Assembly: GCA_017960905.1 (NCBI GenBank)
Contig: JAGCYH010000041.1
Location: forward strand, 82,337-146,336
Direction: 5' to 3'
DNA from: Bacteroidales bacterium
Lineage (GTDB): Bacteria > Bacteroidota > Bacteroidia > Bacteroidales > Marinilabiliaceae
Length of the DNA: 64,000 nucleotides
Positions within the stretch are counted from its first letter, which is position 1, and the number at the start of each line of letters is the position of its first letter. Of the stretch, positions 43,483-52,446 are shown in pieces. A program made the translations under genes and the position numbers. The notes beneath the pieces are model-generated. The model was not told the DNA's origin, did not search any database, and worked only from the letters and a program-made list of their open reading frames with translations.

Positions 43483-44199
43483 ATGAATGAGAATTTTAAT
43501 AATAATGTCAGGAGAGATTCGTTCAGCGTCCAGCGCATAATACTCTATATGCGTGCTATTGCACCCAGCATGAAGATTTCGACTATAATACAGCTGGTAT
43601 TTCCTGTGTTTATAGGCACGTATATGATGCTGATGATGCGTGGAATGACGGAAATAGTGCCAAAACTGTTCAACGGCGCAACGTTGCACTTGATACTTGA
43701 AATATTAGCAGGTTCTGCCGCGTTTGTCAGCGTTTTCGTCAATATGTTGCATTCGTTTGTATTCTCTTATAAATCAAGAATTTTGCCCGTTTCGCAAAAA
43801 GAAAAATACATCAGCAATATACTGTTGGGCTTGATAATCTCGGTAGTTGTTTGCTGTGTGTGGCTGTTGGTTACAGCATTGCCCGGACTGATTCTTTTCC
43901 CCGATGTGGTGGTAGCCTCGTTCGTGGCCAATAGGTTGATAGAGACTTTCGCTTACGCAATCTTCTTCAGCGGCGCAATTATCACGCTCAAATATGTGCT
44001 GAAGCGACTTCTGAAGACGAGCGTCAAGCGCTGGCCTTATATTGTCTTGTTCGCTTTGTCGTACCTCGGTTACACCATAATTCTTATTCTGTTCTTCATT
44101 CGGTTCAGCTACTTATACTTTCTTTTGATAGGCGCAATGCTTTGGTTTTTAAGCTATTTCTTATACAAAAACGAGATTTATTATGAGAAAAAGATTTGA
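43483..44199 (+). CDS. ABC permease-like membrane protein, paralogue 2
   Basis: A 238-residue, six-helix protein; QRIILYMRAIAPSMKISTIIQ and RILPVSQKEKYISNILLGLI align with paralogue 1. I took the ATG at 43483; an in-frame TTG lies at 43477. Its end overlaps the next gene by 17 bp. Confidence 0.75.
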   Translation: MNENFNNNVRRDSFSVQRIILYMRAIAPSMKISTIIQLVFPVFIGTYMMLMMRGMTEIVPKLFNGATLHLILEILAGSAAFVSVFVNMLHSFVFSYKSRILPVSQKEKYISNILLGLIISVVVCCVWLLVTALPGLILFPDVVVASFVANRLIETFAYAIFFSGAIITLKYVLKRLLKTSVKRWPYIVLFALSYLGYTIILILFFIRFSYLYFLLIGAMLWFLSYFLYKNEIYYEKKI

Positions 44200-44887
44200 C
44201 ATACAACGATTTGTCGCGTACGCTAAAGTGTACGTGGCGAGCAATCGGGTTTATTTCTCAGTTATGACACTGCTGCTGCTGGCGTTGTCGTTCCTTGTCG
44301 AGTTTTGCGCCCCCACACCGTCGGCAGGGCTGTATGTGAGCATGGTGTTTGCTTGTGTTATGTCGTTGGAGATACACAACTACTCGTCAAAAAACAGCGA
44401 CTATGTGCGCCGGCTCATACTTCCTGTTTCGGTTCACGAGAAGTTCGCCGCCGACCTCGCAGTGCTCGTCGGCGCGGCGCTGGTGTTGCCGCTCTTGATA
44501 GGCTCGGCGCTCTATGGCGCCGAGGTCATAACCAACAGATATTCTGGCGGTTATCTGCCATTTATGGCTACTTACTTCCGCCCCGACAGGCTCTGTCTGG
44601 TGCTTGTCGTTGTGAGCATAACCATGATGCTCAACAACTTCAGGATTTTCGACGGACTGAGCAACTCCAACTCACCAACGTGGGGACTGGTCTTCTTCTT
44701 CGTCTTTATGTTTGCGGCAAATTTCGTTGTCATTGCCAACGTAGCGTTGCTGAGTAAAGGCGTCCACGTGTTGAACTTCTTCTTCGACGGATTGCCCGTG
44801 GCAATTACTATCGTGCTTTTTGCCGTAAGTTTTGCTACCTTTGCAATGGCGTTTCGTTTCTACCAACGTAAGCAGATAACATATTAA
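44183..44887 (+). CDS. ABC permease-like membrane protein, paralogue 3
   Basis: A 234-residue, six-helix protein; QRFVAYAKVYVASNRVYFSVM and LILPVSVHEKFAADLAVLVGA match the other two more loosely. It starts inside the end of paralogue 2. Together the three may form a hetero-oligomeric permease, or serve the one ATPase alternately. Confidence 0.72.
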   Translation: MRKRFDIQRFVAYAKVYVASNRVYFSVMTLLLLALSFLVEFCAPTPSAGLYVSMVFACVMSLEIHNYSSKNSDYVRRLILPVSVHEKFAADLAVLVGAALVLPLLIGSALYGAEVITNRYSGGYLPFMATYFRPDRLCLVLVVVSITMMLNNFRIFDGLSNSNSPTWGLVFFFVFMFAANFVVIANVALLSKGVHVLNFFFDGLPVAITIVLFAVSFATFAMAFRFYQRKQITY

Positions 44888-44900
44888 CAGACAGAGCGAT

Positions 44901-45257
44901 ATGGAATTTAAGGAACCTAAAGGAATATTTCAGCAGATAGCCGACAGCATTTGCGACAAGATATTGTCGGGCGAGCTGAAGGCAGGCGACAAGCTTGATT
45001 CTGTGCGCGAACTGGCTGCTAAAATCGGAGTCAACCAGAACACCATAATGCGCACGTATACCGAGATGATGCGCGACCGCATCATCGACAACCAGCGCGG
45101 CATTGGCTTCTTTGTCAATCCGAACGCCAAGGAGCAGATTCTCGAAAAACGCCGCGAAGAGTTCTTCAGCGACGAACTGCCGTTCGTCGCCAAGCAAATG
45201 CGGCTGCTCAACATCACTACCGACGAGCTGGTGAAACGTATTAATGATGAGGGGTGA
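44901..45257 (+). CDS. GntR family regulator, YtrA-like subfamily
   Basis: A 118-residue protein with a winged HTH (FQQIADSICDKILSGELKAGDKLDSVRELAAKIGVNQNTIMRTYTEM) and only about 45 further residues, the short C-terminus of the YtrA group, which dimerises through two helices. YtrA-type regulators usually repress their own ABC operon. The dyad TGTTATA-N6-TATAACA before 42002 and its copy before 36828 are the natural targets, so it probably controls both export operons. It is last in its operon and converges on prmC with a 3-bp gap. Confidence 0.92.
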   Translation: MEFKEPKGIFQQIADSICDKILSGELKAGDKLDSVRELAAKIGVNQNTIMRTYTEMMRDRIIDNQRGIGFFVNPNAKEQILEKRREEFFSDELPFVAKQMRLLNITTDELVKRINDEG

Positions 45258-45260
45258 ATG

Positions 45261-46118
45261 CTAAAAACGCGCTTCGGCAAATCTCTCTTTGCCGTACATG
45301 TCAGTTAGTATTTTGACGTTGTTAAAACCTTTATCTTCAAGCATTTGGCGCATTTCTGCGCCAAAGCGTTCGTTTATTTCGAAGTATAGTTTGCCACCGT
45401 TGGCGAGCAAACCATGCCGTGCTCGATCGGCTATGGCACGGTAGAACCGAAGTGGGTCGGCGTCGGGAACAAAAAGTGCCGTAGCTGGCTCATAGTCAAG
45501 CACATTGCGCTCCATGGCGCCTCGCTCCGACTCGGTAACGTATGGCGGATTGCTAACAATAACATCGAACTTGCCTAAATCATTGTCGGACAGTAGAATG
45601 TCGTATTCAGCGAAGTGTACTTCGGTCGAAAGCCGTTCGGCATTCGCCCTTGCTATGGCAAGGGCTTCGGGCGACACATCGATGGCAGTTACCGACGCTT
45701 GCGGCAACTTATGTTTGAGCGCAATGGCTATGCAGCCGCTGCCAGTGCCAATGTCGAGTATTTTAACCTTTTGGTTAAAATGCTCATTCACAACGATATC
45801 GACAAGTTCTGCTGTTTCGGGGCGCGGAATAAGCACGCCCGGCGCCACGCCGAAAACCAGGTCGCAGAAGTACGCCTTGCCCGTTACGTACTGCAGCGGC
45901 TCGCCGTCGGCAAGCCGGCGGGCGCTGTCGAGCGCGCGCGAACGCATTTCGGCCGTAACAGCATCGGCAGAGTGGACAATGAGCTCCGTTTGCGACATGT
46001 CAAGCATGTCGCACAATAAATATTTTGCCACTGTATTAGCCTCACTGCCAGCCGTTTCGGTTAGCATTTGGGCTATCTGCCTCCACAATATCTGCAACGT
46101 GGGCGTTTCGTTATTCAT
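45261..46118 (-). CDS. prmC: Peptide chain release factor N5-glutamine methyltransferase
   Basis: PrmC methylates the Gln of the GGQ loop of RF1 and RF2 with SAM and speeds termination. The 285-residue protein has an N-terminal helical domain and the Rossmann core with ILDIGTGSGCIAIALKHKLP and the diagnostic NPPYVTESE. I use the ATG at 46118; a TTG lies 3 bp upstream. It is divergent from ribD, an arrangement seen in other Bacteroidales. Confidence 0.94.
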   Translation of the reverse strand: MNNETPTLQILWRQIAQMLTETAGSEANTVAKYLLCDMLDMSQTELIVHSADAVTAEMRSRALDSARRLADGEPLQYVTGKAYFCDLVFGVAPGVLIPRPETAELVDIVVNEHFNQKVKILDIGTGSGCIAIALKHKLPQASVTAIDVSPEALAIARANAERLSTEVHFAEYDILLSDNDLGKFDVIVSNPPYVTESERGAMERNVLDYEPATALFVPDADPLRFYRAIADRARHGLLANGGKLYFEINERFGAEMRQMLEDKGFNNVKILTDMYGKERFAEARF

Positions 46119-46157
46119 CAATAATTCATAATTTTACACGGTGCAAAAATACCAAAT

Positions 46158-47219
46158 ATGAAACGAGAAACAGAAACCGACGAGCTTTTTATGCGCCGTT
46201 GCATCGAACTGGCGCGTAGCGCAGAGGGAATGACATATCCTAACCCATTGGTAGGCAGTGTGATAGTGTACGACGGCCAGATAATTGGCGAAGGCTATCA
46301 CCGCAAAGCTGGTGAGCCGCATGCCGAGGTGAACGCCATTGCGAGTGTCAGACAGCGCAATTTGCTCAACTATAGCACATTATATGTCTGTCTCGAACCC
46401 TGCGCTCATTTCGGACGCACGCCGCCATGCGCTCAGCTGATTATCGACACTAAGATTCCGCGCGTTGTCGTCGGTTGCATCGACTCCTTTTCGAAGGTGT
46501 CGGGCAAAGGCATCGAGATGCTCAAAAACGCTGGCGTTGAGGTTGTTACTGGCGTTCTCGAAAAAGAGTGCCGCTGGCTCAACAGGCGTTTTTTCACGTT
46601 TCACGAGAAGCATCGTCCGTTTGTGATACTCAAATGGGCCGAGTCGGCTGATGGCTTCGTAGATGCGGTGCGCGACGCTACGGCGCGCCCCGTCTGGCTT
46701 ACCGACGAGGACTGCCGTCGGCTTGTGCATAAGCAACGCACTGAAGAGCAGGCCATTATGATAGGTGTCAATACCGCCAACCTCGATAATCCGAGCCTTA
46801 CGGCTCGGATGTGGACGGGCAATCAGCCACTGCGCGTTGTCATCGACCCGCATTTGCGGGCCGACAGCAATCTGACGCTTTTTGCCGACGGCGGTAAAAC
46901 GTTAGTTGTCAATGCTTTGAAAGATGCCGAAGAGGGCAACGTGATATACCGCAGGATAGATTTTTCGGGCGCCGATGCGCCCGAAAAAATCTTAAATCTG
47001 CTCTATGAGATGAACATTCAGTCGGTCATCATCGAGGGCGGTCCGATGACGCTCGGCGCTTTCATACGTGCCTCGCTATGGGACGAAGCCTACGTCTATC
47101 GCAGCCAGTTGCAGCTTGGTGCGGGCGTGGCCGCACCAAAACTGCCCGCCGAGCCAATACGCTCTGAATCAATTAATTCTAACATATTGCTATTTTTCAG
47201 TAATAAGTTTGAAAATTAA
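46158..47219 (+). CDS. ribD: Bifunctional riboflavin biosynthesis deaminase/reductase
   Basis: RibD deaminates the pyrimidine product of RibA and then reduces its ribose with NADPH. The 353-residue protein has the zinc deaminase domain (1-145; HAEVNAIAS and PCAHFGRTPPCAQLI) and the reductase domain (ILKWAESADGFVDAV, later VIIEGGPMTLGAFI). The length is normal. No FMN riboswitch is visible in the 39-bp gap to prmC. Confidence 0.95.
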   Translation: MKRETETDELFMRRCIELARSAEGMTYPNPLVGSVIVYDGQIIGEGYHRKAGEPHAEVNAIASVRQRNLLNYSTLYVCLEPCAHFGRTPPCAQLIIDTKIPRVVVGCIDSFSKVSGKGIEMLKNAGVEVVTGVLEKECRWLNRRFFTFHEKHRPFVILKWAESADGFVDAVRDATARPVWLTDEDCRRLVHKQRTEEQAIMIGVNTANLDNPSLTARMWTGNQPLRVVIDPHLRADSNLTLFADGGKTLVVNALKDAEEGNVIYRRIDFSGADAPEKILNLLYEMNIQSVIIEGGPMTLGAFIRASLWDEAYVYRSQLQLGAGVAAPKLPAEPIRSESINSNILLFFSNKFEN

Positions 47220-47223
47220 ATTG

Positions 47224-47231
47224 TACCTTTG
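47224..47231 (+). promoter_or_regulatory. -7 box upstream of the AcpH-like gene
   Basis: TACCTTTG, a full TAnnTTTG match, 30 bp before the ATG at 47261. No well-spaced TTTG is seen upstream, since the sequence there is the end of ribD. Confidence 0.4.
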
Positions 47232-47260
47232 CCAAAAACGTTGTATTAAAAAATTGCTCA

Positions 47261-47866
47261 ATGAACTACCTTGCACATTTAGCTCTGTCGCACGACAATT
47301 CGGATGTCATGCTTGGTAACTTCATAGGCGATTTTGTGAAAGGCAACAAATACTCAAGCTATTCGCCCATGGTGCGCACGGGTATTCTGCTTCACCGCAA
47401 GATAGACGCCTTCACCGACGCCCACCCGATAGTGAAAGAGAGCAGCGAGATGCTCAAAGACCTCTATGGCCGCTACTCGGGCATCATTGTCGATATGTTC
47501 TACGACCATTTTCTGGCTGTCAACTGGAACGAGTTCTATCCCGAAAAACCTCTCGGCAAGTTTGTCAATCGCGTGCATAAAATATTGTTGCTCAATTATT
47601 TCCGACTGCCGAGTGAAGCAAAGAAAATGCTGCCTTTTCTGATAAAGACCCGCCGACTCGAAAAGTATGCCAACATGGCCGTGCTTGCGCGCGCCCTCAA
47701 CATTATGGCACGCAACACTTCGCTGCCCGGCAATACCAACGACGCCATAAAAATACTGCGTCAGAACTACGAGACTTTCCGCGACCAGTTTTTCCGCTTT
47801 TATCCCGAAATAACTGCTATGGTCGATGAGGAACTCAAGGACGTACAACAAAACGAAACCGACTGA
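47261..47866 (+). CDS. Acyl carrier protein phosphodiesterase-like (AcpH/DUF479)
   Basis: The 201-residue protein matches the AcpH family: MNYLAHLALSH, MLGNFIGDFVKG, RTGILLHRKIDAFTDAHP, and IIVDMFYDHFLAVNW, which provide the metal-binding His and Asp residues. AcpH removes the phosphopantetheine arm from holo-ACP. It is followed by an unknown gene 11 bp later. Activity is inferred from the family. Confidence 0.88.
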   Translation: MNYLAHLALSHDNSDVMLGNFIGDFVKGNKYSSYSPMVRTGILLHRKIDAFTDAHPIVKESSEMLKDLYGRYSGIIVDMFYDHFLAVNWNEFYPEKPLGKFVNRVHKILLLNYFRLPSEAKKMLPFLIKTRRLEKYANMAVLARALNIMARNTSLPGNTNDAIKILRQNYETFRDQFFRFYPEITAMVDEELKDVQQNETD

Positions 47867-47877
47867 AAAACAAGCAG

Positions 47878-48867
47878 ATGAGCAAACGCAGAAAAATAAC
47901 CATAGCACTATTGCTACTCGTGATAGGAGCGCCGATATACTTCTTCGTGCGCTACCAAAACTACTTGGCTTTCGGGCGGAGCGTAGATATGTCGGTAGGG
48001 CAGATGTGGCGCGTGTATGGTGCGCCCGACGCTGATAACGAATGGATGTTCAGCCTCATTGTCGAGGCTGAACGCGAGAACTGGGACAAGGTGGCGCGGC
48101 TTACCGCCGACGACCGCCACCAGCTCATAGGTACTTATTACCACAACCTTGCAATGGCCAAACAAGGACGGCTTAGCCAGGAACTGATGAACTACTATCA
48201 GCCGGCCGAAAAAGGCCTGCTGCTGCCTATAGAGCAAGGCACCCGACCGCTCTTTGTGAGCTGCGCCGGCGAAGCCTGGTACCAGATGGGCGCCGTGATA
48301 ATGGCCGAACATGCCACAATGTTGGGTCTTACTGTTACACCAAGCCAGTCGGGAGCGCGCTTCTACCGCCGTCTGGCGCAAATAGCGCATATCAACGGCG
48401 ATTCGTGCTCGGCGCTGAAATACGAGCGACTACTTGGCGGCAAGATTGACGACAGTTGGAAGGATAAACTTCAGTTTGTACCAAAAACCGACACTGTTTT
48501 CTATGCAAGGCAGTACAGGCTTATACTTCAGACGCTGCTCAAAGCCAATCCCGACAACATGATGGCCTACGAGTATTTGCTCTGTTACGACCTGTTGCTG
48601 AAGGATATAGGCGCTTTCGTCGAAGACTATGTGCCCCGAAAAGTGCGGTCGAAACTCTACGACGAGGCGTTGCTCATCTATTTGGCCGGCGACGGACTGC
48701 TGTCCGACGCCGCTATCGACCGCTTGGGCATCGATCGTTTTGTGGTCAACAACTTCAACCGCTATGGCGCCGCTTATATGCAGACCGAAGCCAACAAACA
48801 GAGAATGAAGGAGTTGTACGGCAACACATATTGGTATTATTTCCATTTTGCTGAAAGAGATGATTAG
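47878..48867 (+). CDS. Uncharacterised membrane-anchored protein (DUF6057-like)
   Basis: A 329-residue protein with one N-terminal TM helix (ITIALLLLVIGAPIYFFV) and an all-helical extracytoplasmic part of TPR-like character (DKVARLTADDRHQLIGTYYHNLAMAKQG; QTLLKANPDNMMAYEYLLCYDLLLKD). Segments YHNLAMAKQGRL and YQPAEKGLLLP resemble the soluble part of DUF6057 proteins, though the usual large multi-TM N-terminus is absent. It overlaps the next gene by 8 bp. Function unknown. Confidence 0.6.
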   Translation: MSKRRKITIALLLLVIGAPIYFFVRYQNYLAFGRSVDMSVGQMWRVYGAPDADNEWMFSLIVEAERENWDKVARLTADDRHQLIGTYYHNLAMAKQGRLSQELMNYYQPAEKGLLLPIEQGTRPLFVSCAGEAWYQMGAVIMAEHATMLGLTVTPSQSGARFYRRLAQIAHINGDSCSALKYERLLGGKIDDSWKDKLQFVPKTDTVFYARQYRLILQTLLKANPDNMMAYEYLLCYDLLLKDIGAFVEDYVPRKVRSKLYDEALLIYLAGDGLLSDAAIDRLGIDRFVVNNFNRYGAAYMQTEANKQRMKELYGNTYWYYFHFAERDD

Positions 48868-50242
48868 AAAACTATACATATTGCTGATAGTAAGTGTGTT
48901 GTGCGCTTGCGCACAACACAGCGACGAGCCTATTGGCATGTATCCCGACTATCGCGGCGTTACTATCCCGTGCAACATCGCCCCGCTCAACTTCTATTAC
49001 ACTGGCGGTGATGCCGCCACAACGTTCAGTTGTGGCGATTTCAGCTTCACAGTCGAAGGTGCCGATGTCTGTATCCCTGAGGATAAATGGTCGGATCTGC
49101 TCTCGCGCGCCAAAGGTGGCACCATTAGCGTAAACAGCTCTCTGATGGGCCAATGGGCTATAAATGTCAGTGCCGATCCGATTGATAATTATCTGACATA
49201 CAGACTTTTGGAACCGGCTTACGAAGTGGCCAACTGGGTAGAGATTTTCGAGCGTAATGTTACGAATTTCGACGAGCGTGTTATCTCGTCGTACGGCAAT
49301 ACGCAGAACGCTTGCATGAACTGCCATATTCACAAAGGCGACATGAGCATGTTTTACCTTCGTGGTAAAAACGGCGGAGCAATATTGAGCCGCGACGGAA
49401 ATTTGCGTAAGCTGAACCTCAAGAAGAGTCCGATGTATTCGGGCACAGTATATGGCGACTTGCACCCGAGCGGCCGCTGGGGCGTCTTCTCTATCAATGT
49501 TGTCATTCCGGCGTTTCACGCTCAAAGCGAGAAACGGCTTGAGGTGTTCGACTCCAGGTCGGACCTTTGCATCGTCGATTTCGACAACAATAAGTTGCTG
49601 CAGCCATCGTCGCTCACACGCGACGATGTGTTTGAGACGTTTCCGTGCTTCAGTGCCGATGGCGCGTCGGTGTTCTACTGCGCTGCCGATACGGTCGGCT
49701 TGCCGGCCGACATCGAGCAGCTGCATTACTCGCTCTACAGCGTGCCTTTCGACACGCTGACGGGCGCTGTGGGTGAGGCGCAAGTGGTTTACGACGCCGC
49801 AGAGCGTGGCGGTTCGGTGTGCCATCCCAAGGCATCGCCCGACGGGCGATGGCTGCTTTACACCGTGGCCGACTATGGCACTTTCCCCATTTGGCACCGC
49901 GAATGTGATTTGCAATTGATGAATCTGGCCGATGGCACCACGCCCGACATGTCGGCTGCAAATTCCGACCGATCAGATACTTATCATAGTTGGTCGTCGA
50001 ACTCGCGTTGGTTTGTCTTTGCCAGCAAGCGTGGCGACGGGCAGTACGGCAAGCCGTACTTCTGCCACGTCGATGAGAAGGGCAACGTGAGCAAGGCCTT
50101 CTTGCTTCCGCAACGCGACCCGCATCACTACGATAAGACGCTCAAATCGTACAACATACCCGACTTGGGCCAACAGCCGGCCCGCTTCGGCCTCGACGAC
50201 ATCGAACGGCTCTTCCATTCCGATGCCGAGGCGTTCTTTTAG
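48860..50242 (+). CDS. TolB-like propeller lipoprotein with a CxxCH haem motif
   Basis: The ATG at 48860 gives a 460-residue lipoprotein (MIRKLYILLIVSVLCACAQ, lipobox LCAC). Residues about 140-460 form PD40/TolB-like blades (FSADGASVFYCA, ASPDGRWLLYTVAD, WSSNSRWFVFASKR). A single CMNCH (near residue 149) is a c-type haem motif. It may be an electron-carrying or merely structural site. It overlaps the upstream unknown gene by 8 bp and the convergent serine hydrolase by 4 bp. Confidence 0.72.
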   Translation: MIRKLYILLIVSVLCACAQHSDEPIGMYPDYRGVTIPCNIAPLNFYYTGGDAATTFSCGDFSFTVEGADVCIPEDKWSDLLSRAKGGTISVNSSLMGQWAINVSADPIDNYLTYRLLEPAYEVANWVEIFERNVTNFDERVISSYGNTQNACMNCHIHKGDMSMFYLRGKNGGAILSRDGNLRKLNLKKSPMYSGTVYGDLHPSGRWGVFSINVVIPAFHAQSEKRLEVFDSRSDLCIVDFDNNKLLQPSSLTRDDVFETFPCFSADGASVFYCAADTVGLPADIEQLHYSLYSVPFDTLTGAVGEAQVVYDAAERGGSVCHPKASPDGRWLLYTVADYGTFPIWHRECDLQLMNLADGTTPDMSAANSDRSDTYHSWSSNSRWFVFASKRGDGQYGKPYFCHVDEKGNVSKAFLLPQRDPHHYDKTLKSYNIPDLGQQPARFGLDDIERLFHSDAEAFF

Positions 50243-51576
50243 TTGTCTTTTCTGACAAATTCATATTCACCGCCATTCTGATACAGAGTGAGTTTGTTGT
50301 TCGCGGTGTCGAATTTTATCTTTATGTTGGCCTGATAACATACGAAACTTGTGTCGGTAAGGCCTTGCAAGGGAAATTTCCCTTGCCCCGTCGCCTGGCC
50401 GCACAGCATATTGCTATCGTTGGTAATCTCAATATCAAGCTTTAGTTGTTCCGATGTGTAAGTGCCTGTAAATGGCTTTATTAGCAGACTATCGAAAGTT
50501 GCCGGCGTGCCAAATTCGGGTATCGTATAGTCGGTGCCCGCTGCGGCGTGCATCATCGTTGTGAGTACACTTGCATTGATATCGACATCGATGGCGTTTG
50601 AGCAGATGGCAAAGTCGGTGTTGCCGATGTTGCAGAACACAGCGCGGAACCCGTCGATGCCGCCGTTGTGCCCCATGCCTTCCGACAGCATGTAGAAGAA
50701 GCGGCACATGCCGCGTCCCCAGCCGTCGATTTTCTCCGACATCTGCTCGTAGATGCCTTCACCGAAGAATCCGTCACGCAGTGCCCTGTGAAATTTGATG
50801 AGGTCAGACGGTGTAGAAACCACTGAGCCAGCGCCTATTATGGCCGACGGATCGCTGTCGGGGCAGAGTTGCCAGCCGCCTATCGGGTCGTACGACCGCG
50901 CATCGCCATGCGTGGGGTCTATCGCCCGTGCGTTGAACGTATTTGTCAGACCTAAAGGTCTGACAATCAGTTCGTCAACTAGTTCGCCATACGTTTTTCC
51001 ATGCAGATGTTCAAGTATGTAGGCAAGCAGCATGTATCCCGAGTTGCTGTACGTCATTTGCTCGCCCGGCTCAAAATCTGAGCCGGCCTGCGCTATGCGT
51101 TCCACCATCTGCGCCTCAGTTTGCGGCTGGTTGTACCAGTACTGAAAGCCGCACTCCTCGGTTACTATGTTGTGAATGCCGCTACGGTGATAAAGTATCT
51201 GGTCGATAGTAATCTTCTCTGCATTAGGTATTTGTGCGTCGGGGAAGAACTTATCGAGATGGTCGTCGAGCGACAGCTTGCCATCGCGAACGGCCATGAG
51301 TATCATGAGCGAAGTGAACGTTTTCGAGATTGAACCTACGCGGTAGTGCGTGTCGGCGGTTGTAGGAATGCTGTCCTCGAGGTCGGCGTAGCCGAGCGAG
51401 CGTTTGTAAATTGTCTCGCCGTCTTTTTGCATCTCCACCGATCCCATAAAGTGCCCGTCGATAGCATCGAAATATGTGTCAAGTTTCTGAGGGTCAAAGG
51501 GTTTTGACATCAAGCTGCAAGCGCCGACAACCATTGCTCCGCACAACGCAAGTGCCGTAGTATTAAAAAAATTCAT
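50239..51576 (-). CDS. Serine hydrolase, class C beta-lactamase/PBP4-like fold, lipoprotein
   Basis: A 445-residue lipoprotein (lipobox VGAC near residue 20). The serine motif SISK (Ser82, Lys85), the second motif YSN (MTYSNSGYMLLAYI) and the third motif HNGG (GHNGGIDGF) are present. The third is HxG rather than KTG, as in esterases and D-amino-acid peptidases of this fold. A C-terminal lipocalin-like beta domain follows (from about residue 360). The function may be D-peptidase or esterase; antibiotic hydrolysis is not implied. Confidence 0.85.
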   Translation of the reverse strand: MNFFNTTALALCGAMVVGACSLMSKPFDPQKLDTYFDAIDGHFMGSVEMQKDGETIYKRSLGYADLEDSIPTTADTHYRVGSISKTFTSLMILMAVRDGKLSLDDHLDKFFPDAQIPNAEKITIDQILYHRSGIHNIVTEECGFQYWYNQPQTEAQMVERIAQAGSDFEPGEQMTYSNSGYMLLAYILEHLHGKTYGELVDELIVRPLGLTNTFNARAIDPTHGDARSYDPIGGWQLCPDSDPSAIIGAGSVVSTPSDLIKFHRALRDGFFGEGIYEQMSEKIDGWGRGMCRFFYMLSEGMGHNGGIDGFRAVFCNIGNTDFAICSNAIDVDINASVLTTMMHAAAGTDYTIPEFGTPATFDSLLIKPFTGTYTSEQLKLDIEITNDSNMLCGQATGQGKFPLQGLTDTSFVCYQANIKIKFDTANNKLTLYQNGGEYEFVRKDN

Positions 51577-51593
51577 AGCGTTTTTTTGAGGTT
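51575..51593 (-). repeat. Shared 19-bp leader segment, copy 1
   Basis: ATAGCGTTTTTTTGAGGTT (plus-strand reading) covers the start and leader of the serine hydrolase gene. The identical 19 bp stand before the 52343 gene at 52345-52363, each 10 bp from a -7-like box. Confidence 0.6.
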
Positions 51594-51632
51594 TTTATTT
51601 TGCAAAAGTTGTTTGTTTTTCAGTCGTTTACT

Positions 51633-52343
51633 CTATTTTTCAACTACCGTCAGCAGTTTGTTGTAAAAATCGTCGTTTTTCTTCTCGTCGCTCAGACTAA
51701 CGTATACATCTTCAGCATCGGTGGTGATTTTTATGATGTTTTTATTGTTGAAGACGTACAATTGGCATTTCGTGTTGTCGGCTTTCAAAAACGTTCCGTT
51801 TTTGGTTATGCCGTCGAACCCCGAATGACCATTGACACGTGTCTTCAAAGCAGGTAGTTTCTGCACCATTTCGACGTTACGTATCGAATTAATCGGAATG
51901 TTTTTCCCGAAACTGCTATCGACAACGATGTCAGAGTCGGTGAATGTCATTGAGGCCTCGCGTGTAATGTGTAGGAATGTGAGCAAGAAAGCGACAACAA
52001 CAAAAATGCTTATTCTTATTTCGGCTGCTCTGCGTACGCTGCTAACAGTCTCTCTCATAACCAATAACATCAGAATACAGACGAGGCCGTATATGAGGAA
52101 ATGGTATATTGGCACAATGCTTTGCAAGTACTCCATTCCGAGAATCGAGAACACCACCTGCGCAACGATTATCAGACCGCCTACAACCAGTAAACCGAAA
52201 GATATCACATTTTTGTAGAGCGTTTTCTTTTCATCGGGAACATAACGGTAAAAGTTTATCAGCTTTGGGAATTTGTATGCTATAATGCTCAGAATTAAGC
52301 ATATAGCTATTAGGAAAATGTTTATTGATGTTGTCGAGATCAT
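51633..52343 (-). CDS. Membrane protein with C-terminal PH-like domain
   Basis: A 236-residue protein with four TM helices (about 5-23, 45-68, 76-96, 108-125) and a beta-rich C-terminal domain (MTFTDSDIVVDSSFGKNIPINSIRNVEMV, then CQLYVFNNKNIIKITTDAEDVYVSL) of bacterial PH type. The N-terminal part resembles DUF3784 proteins. Its leader shares 19 bp with that of the serine hydrolase downstream. Function unknown. Confidence 0.6.
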   Translation of the reverse strand: MISTTSINIFLIAICLILSIIAYKFPKLINFYRYVPDEKKTLYKNVISFGLLVVGGLIIVAQVVFSILGMEYLQSIVPIYHFLIYGLVCILMLLVMRETVSSVRRAAEIRISIFVVVAFLLTFLHITREASMTFTDSDIVVDSSFGKNIPINSIRNVEMVQKLPALKTRVNGHSGFDGITKNGTFLKADNTKCQLYVFNNKNIIKITTDAEDVYVSLSDEKKNDDFYNKLLTVVEK

Positions 52344-52344
52344 A

Positions 52345-52363
52345 ATAGCGTTTTTTTGAGGTT
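52345..52363 (-). repeat. Shared 19-bp leader segment, copy 2
   Basis: The second copy of ATAGCGTTTTTTTGAGGTT. The minus-strand -7 TATCTTTG lies at 52373-52380, 10 bp upstream of it. Confidence 0.6.
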
Positions 52364-52446
52364 CTGTTTATGCAAAGATATGTGTATCAAACAATAAATA
52401 CAAATTCTTATGGTAAAAAAACGATCTTTTTATCGTCGCTGTGCCT

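Noticed and set aside
46119..46157. FMN riboswitch before ribD
   Set aside because: The gap to prmC is only 39 bp and holds no structured leader.
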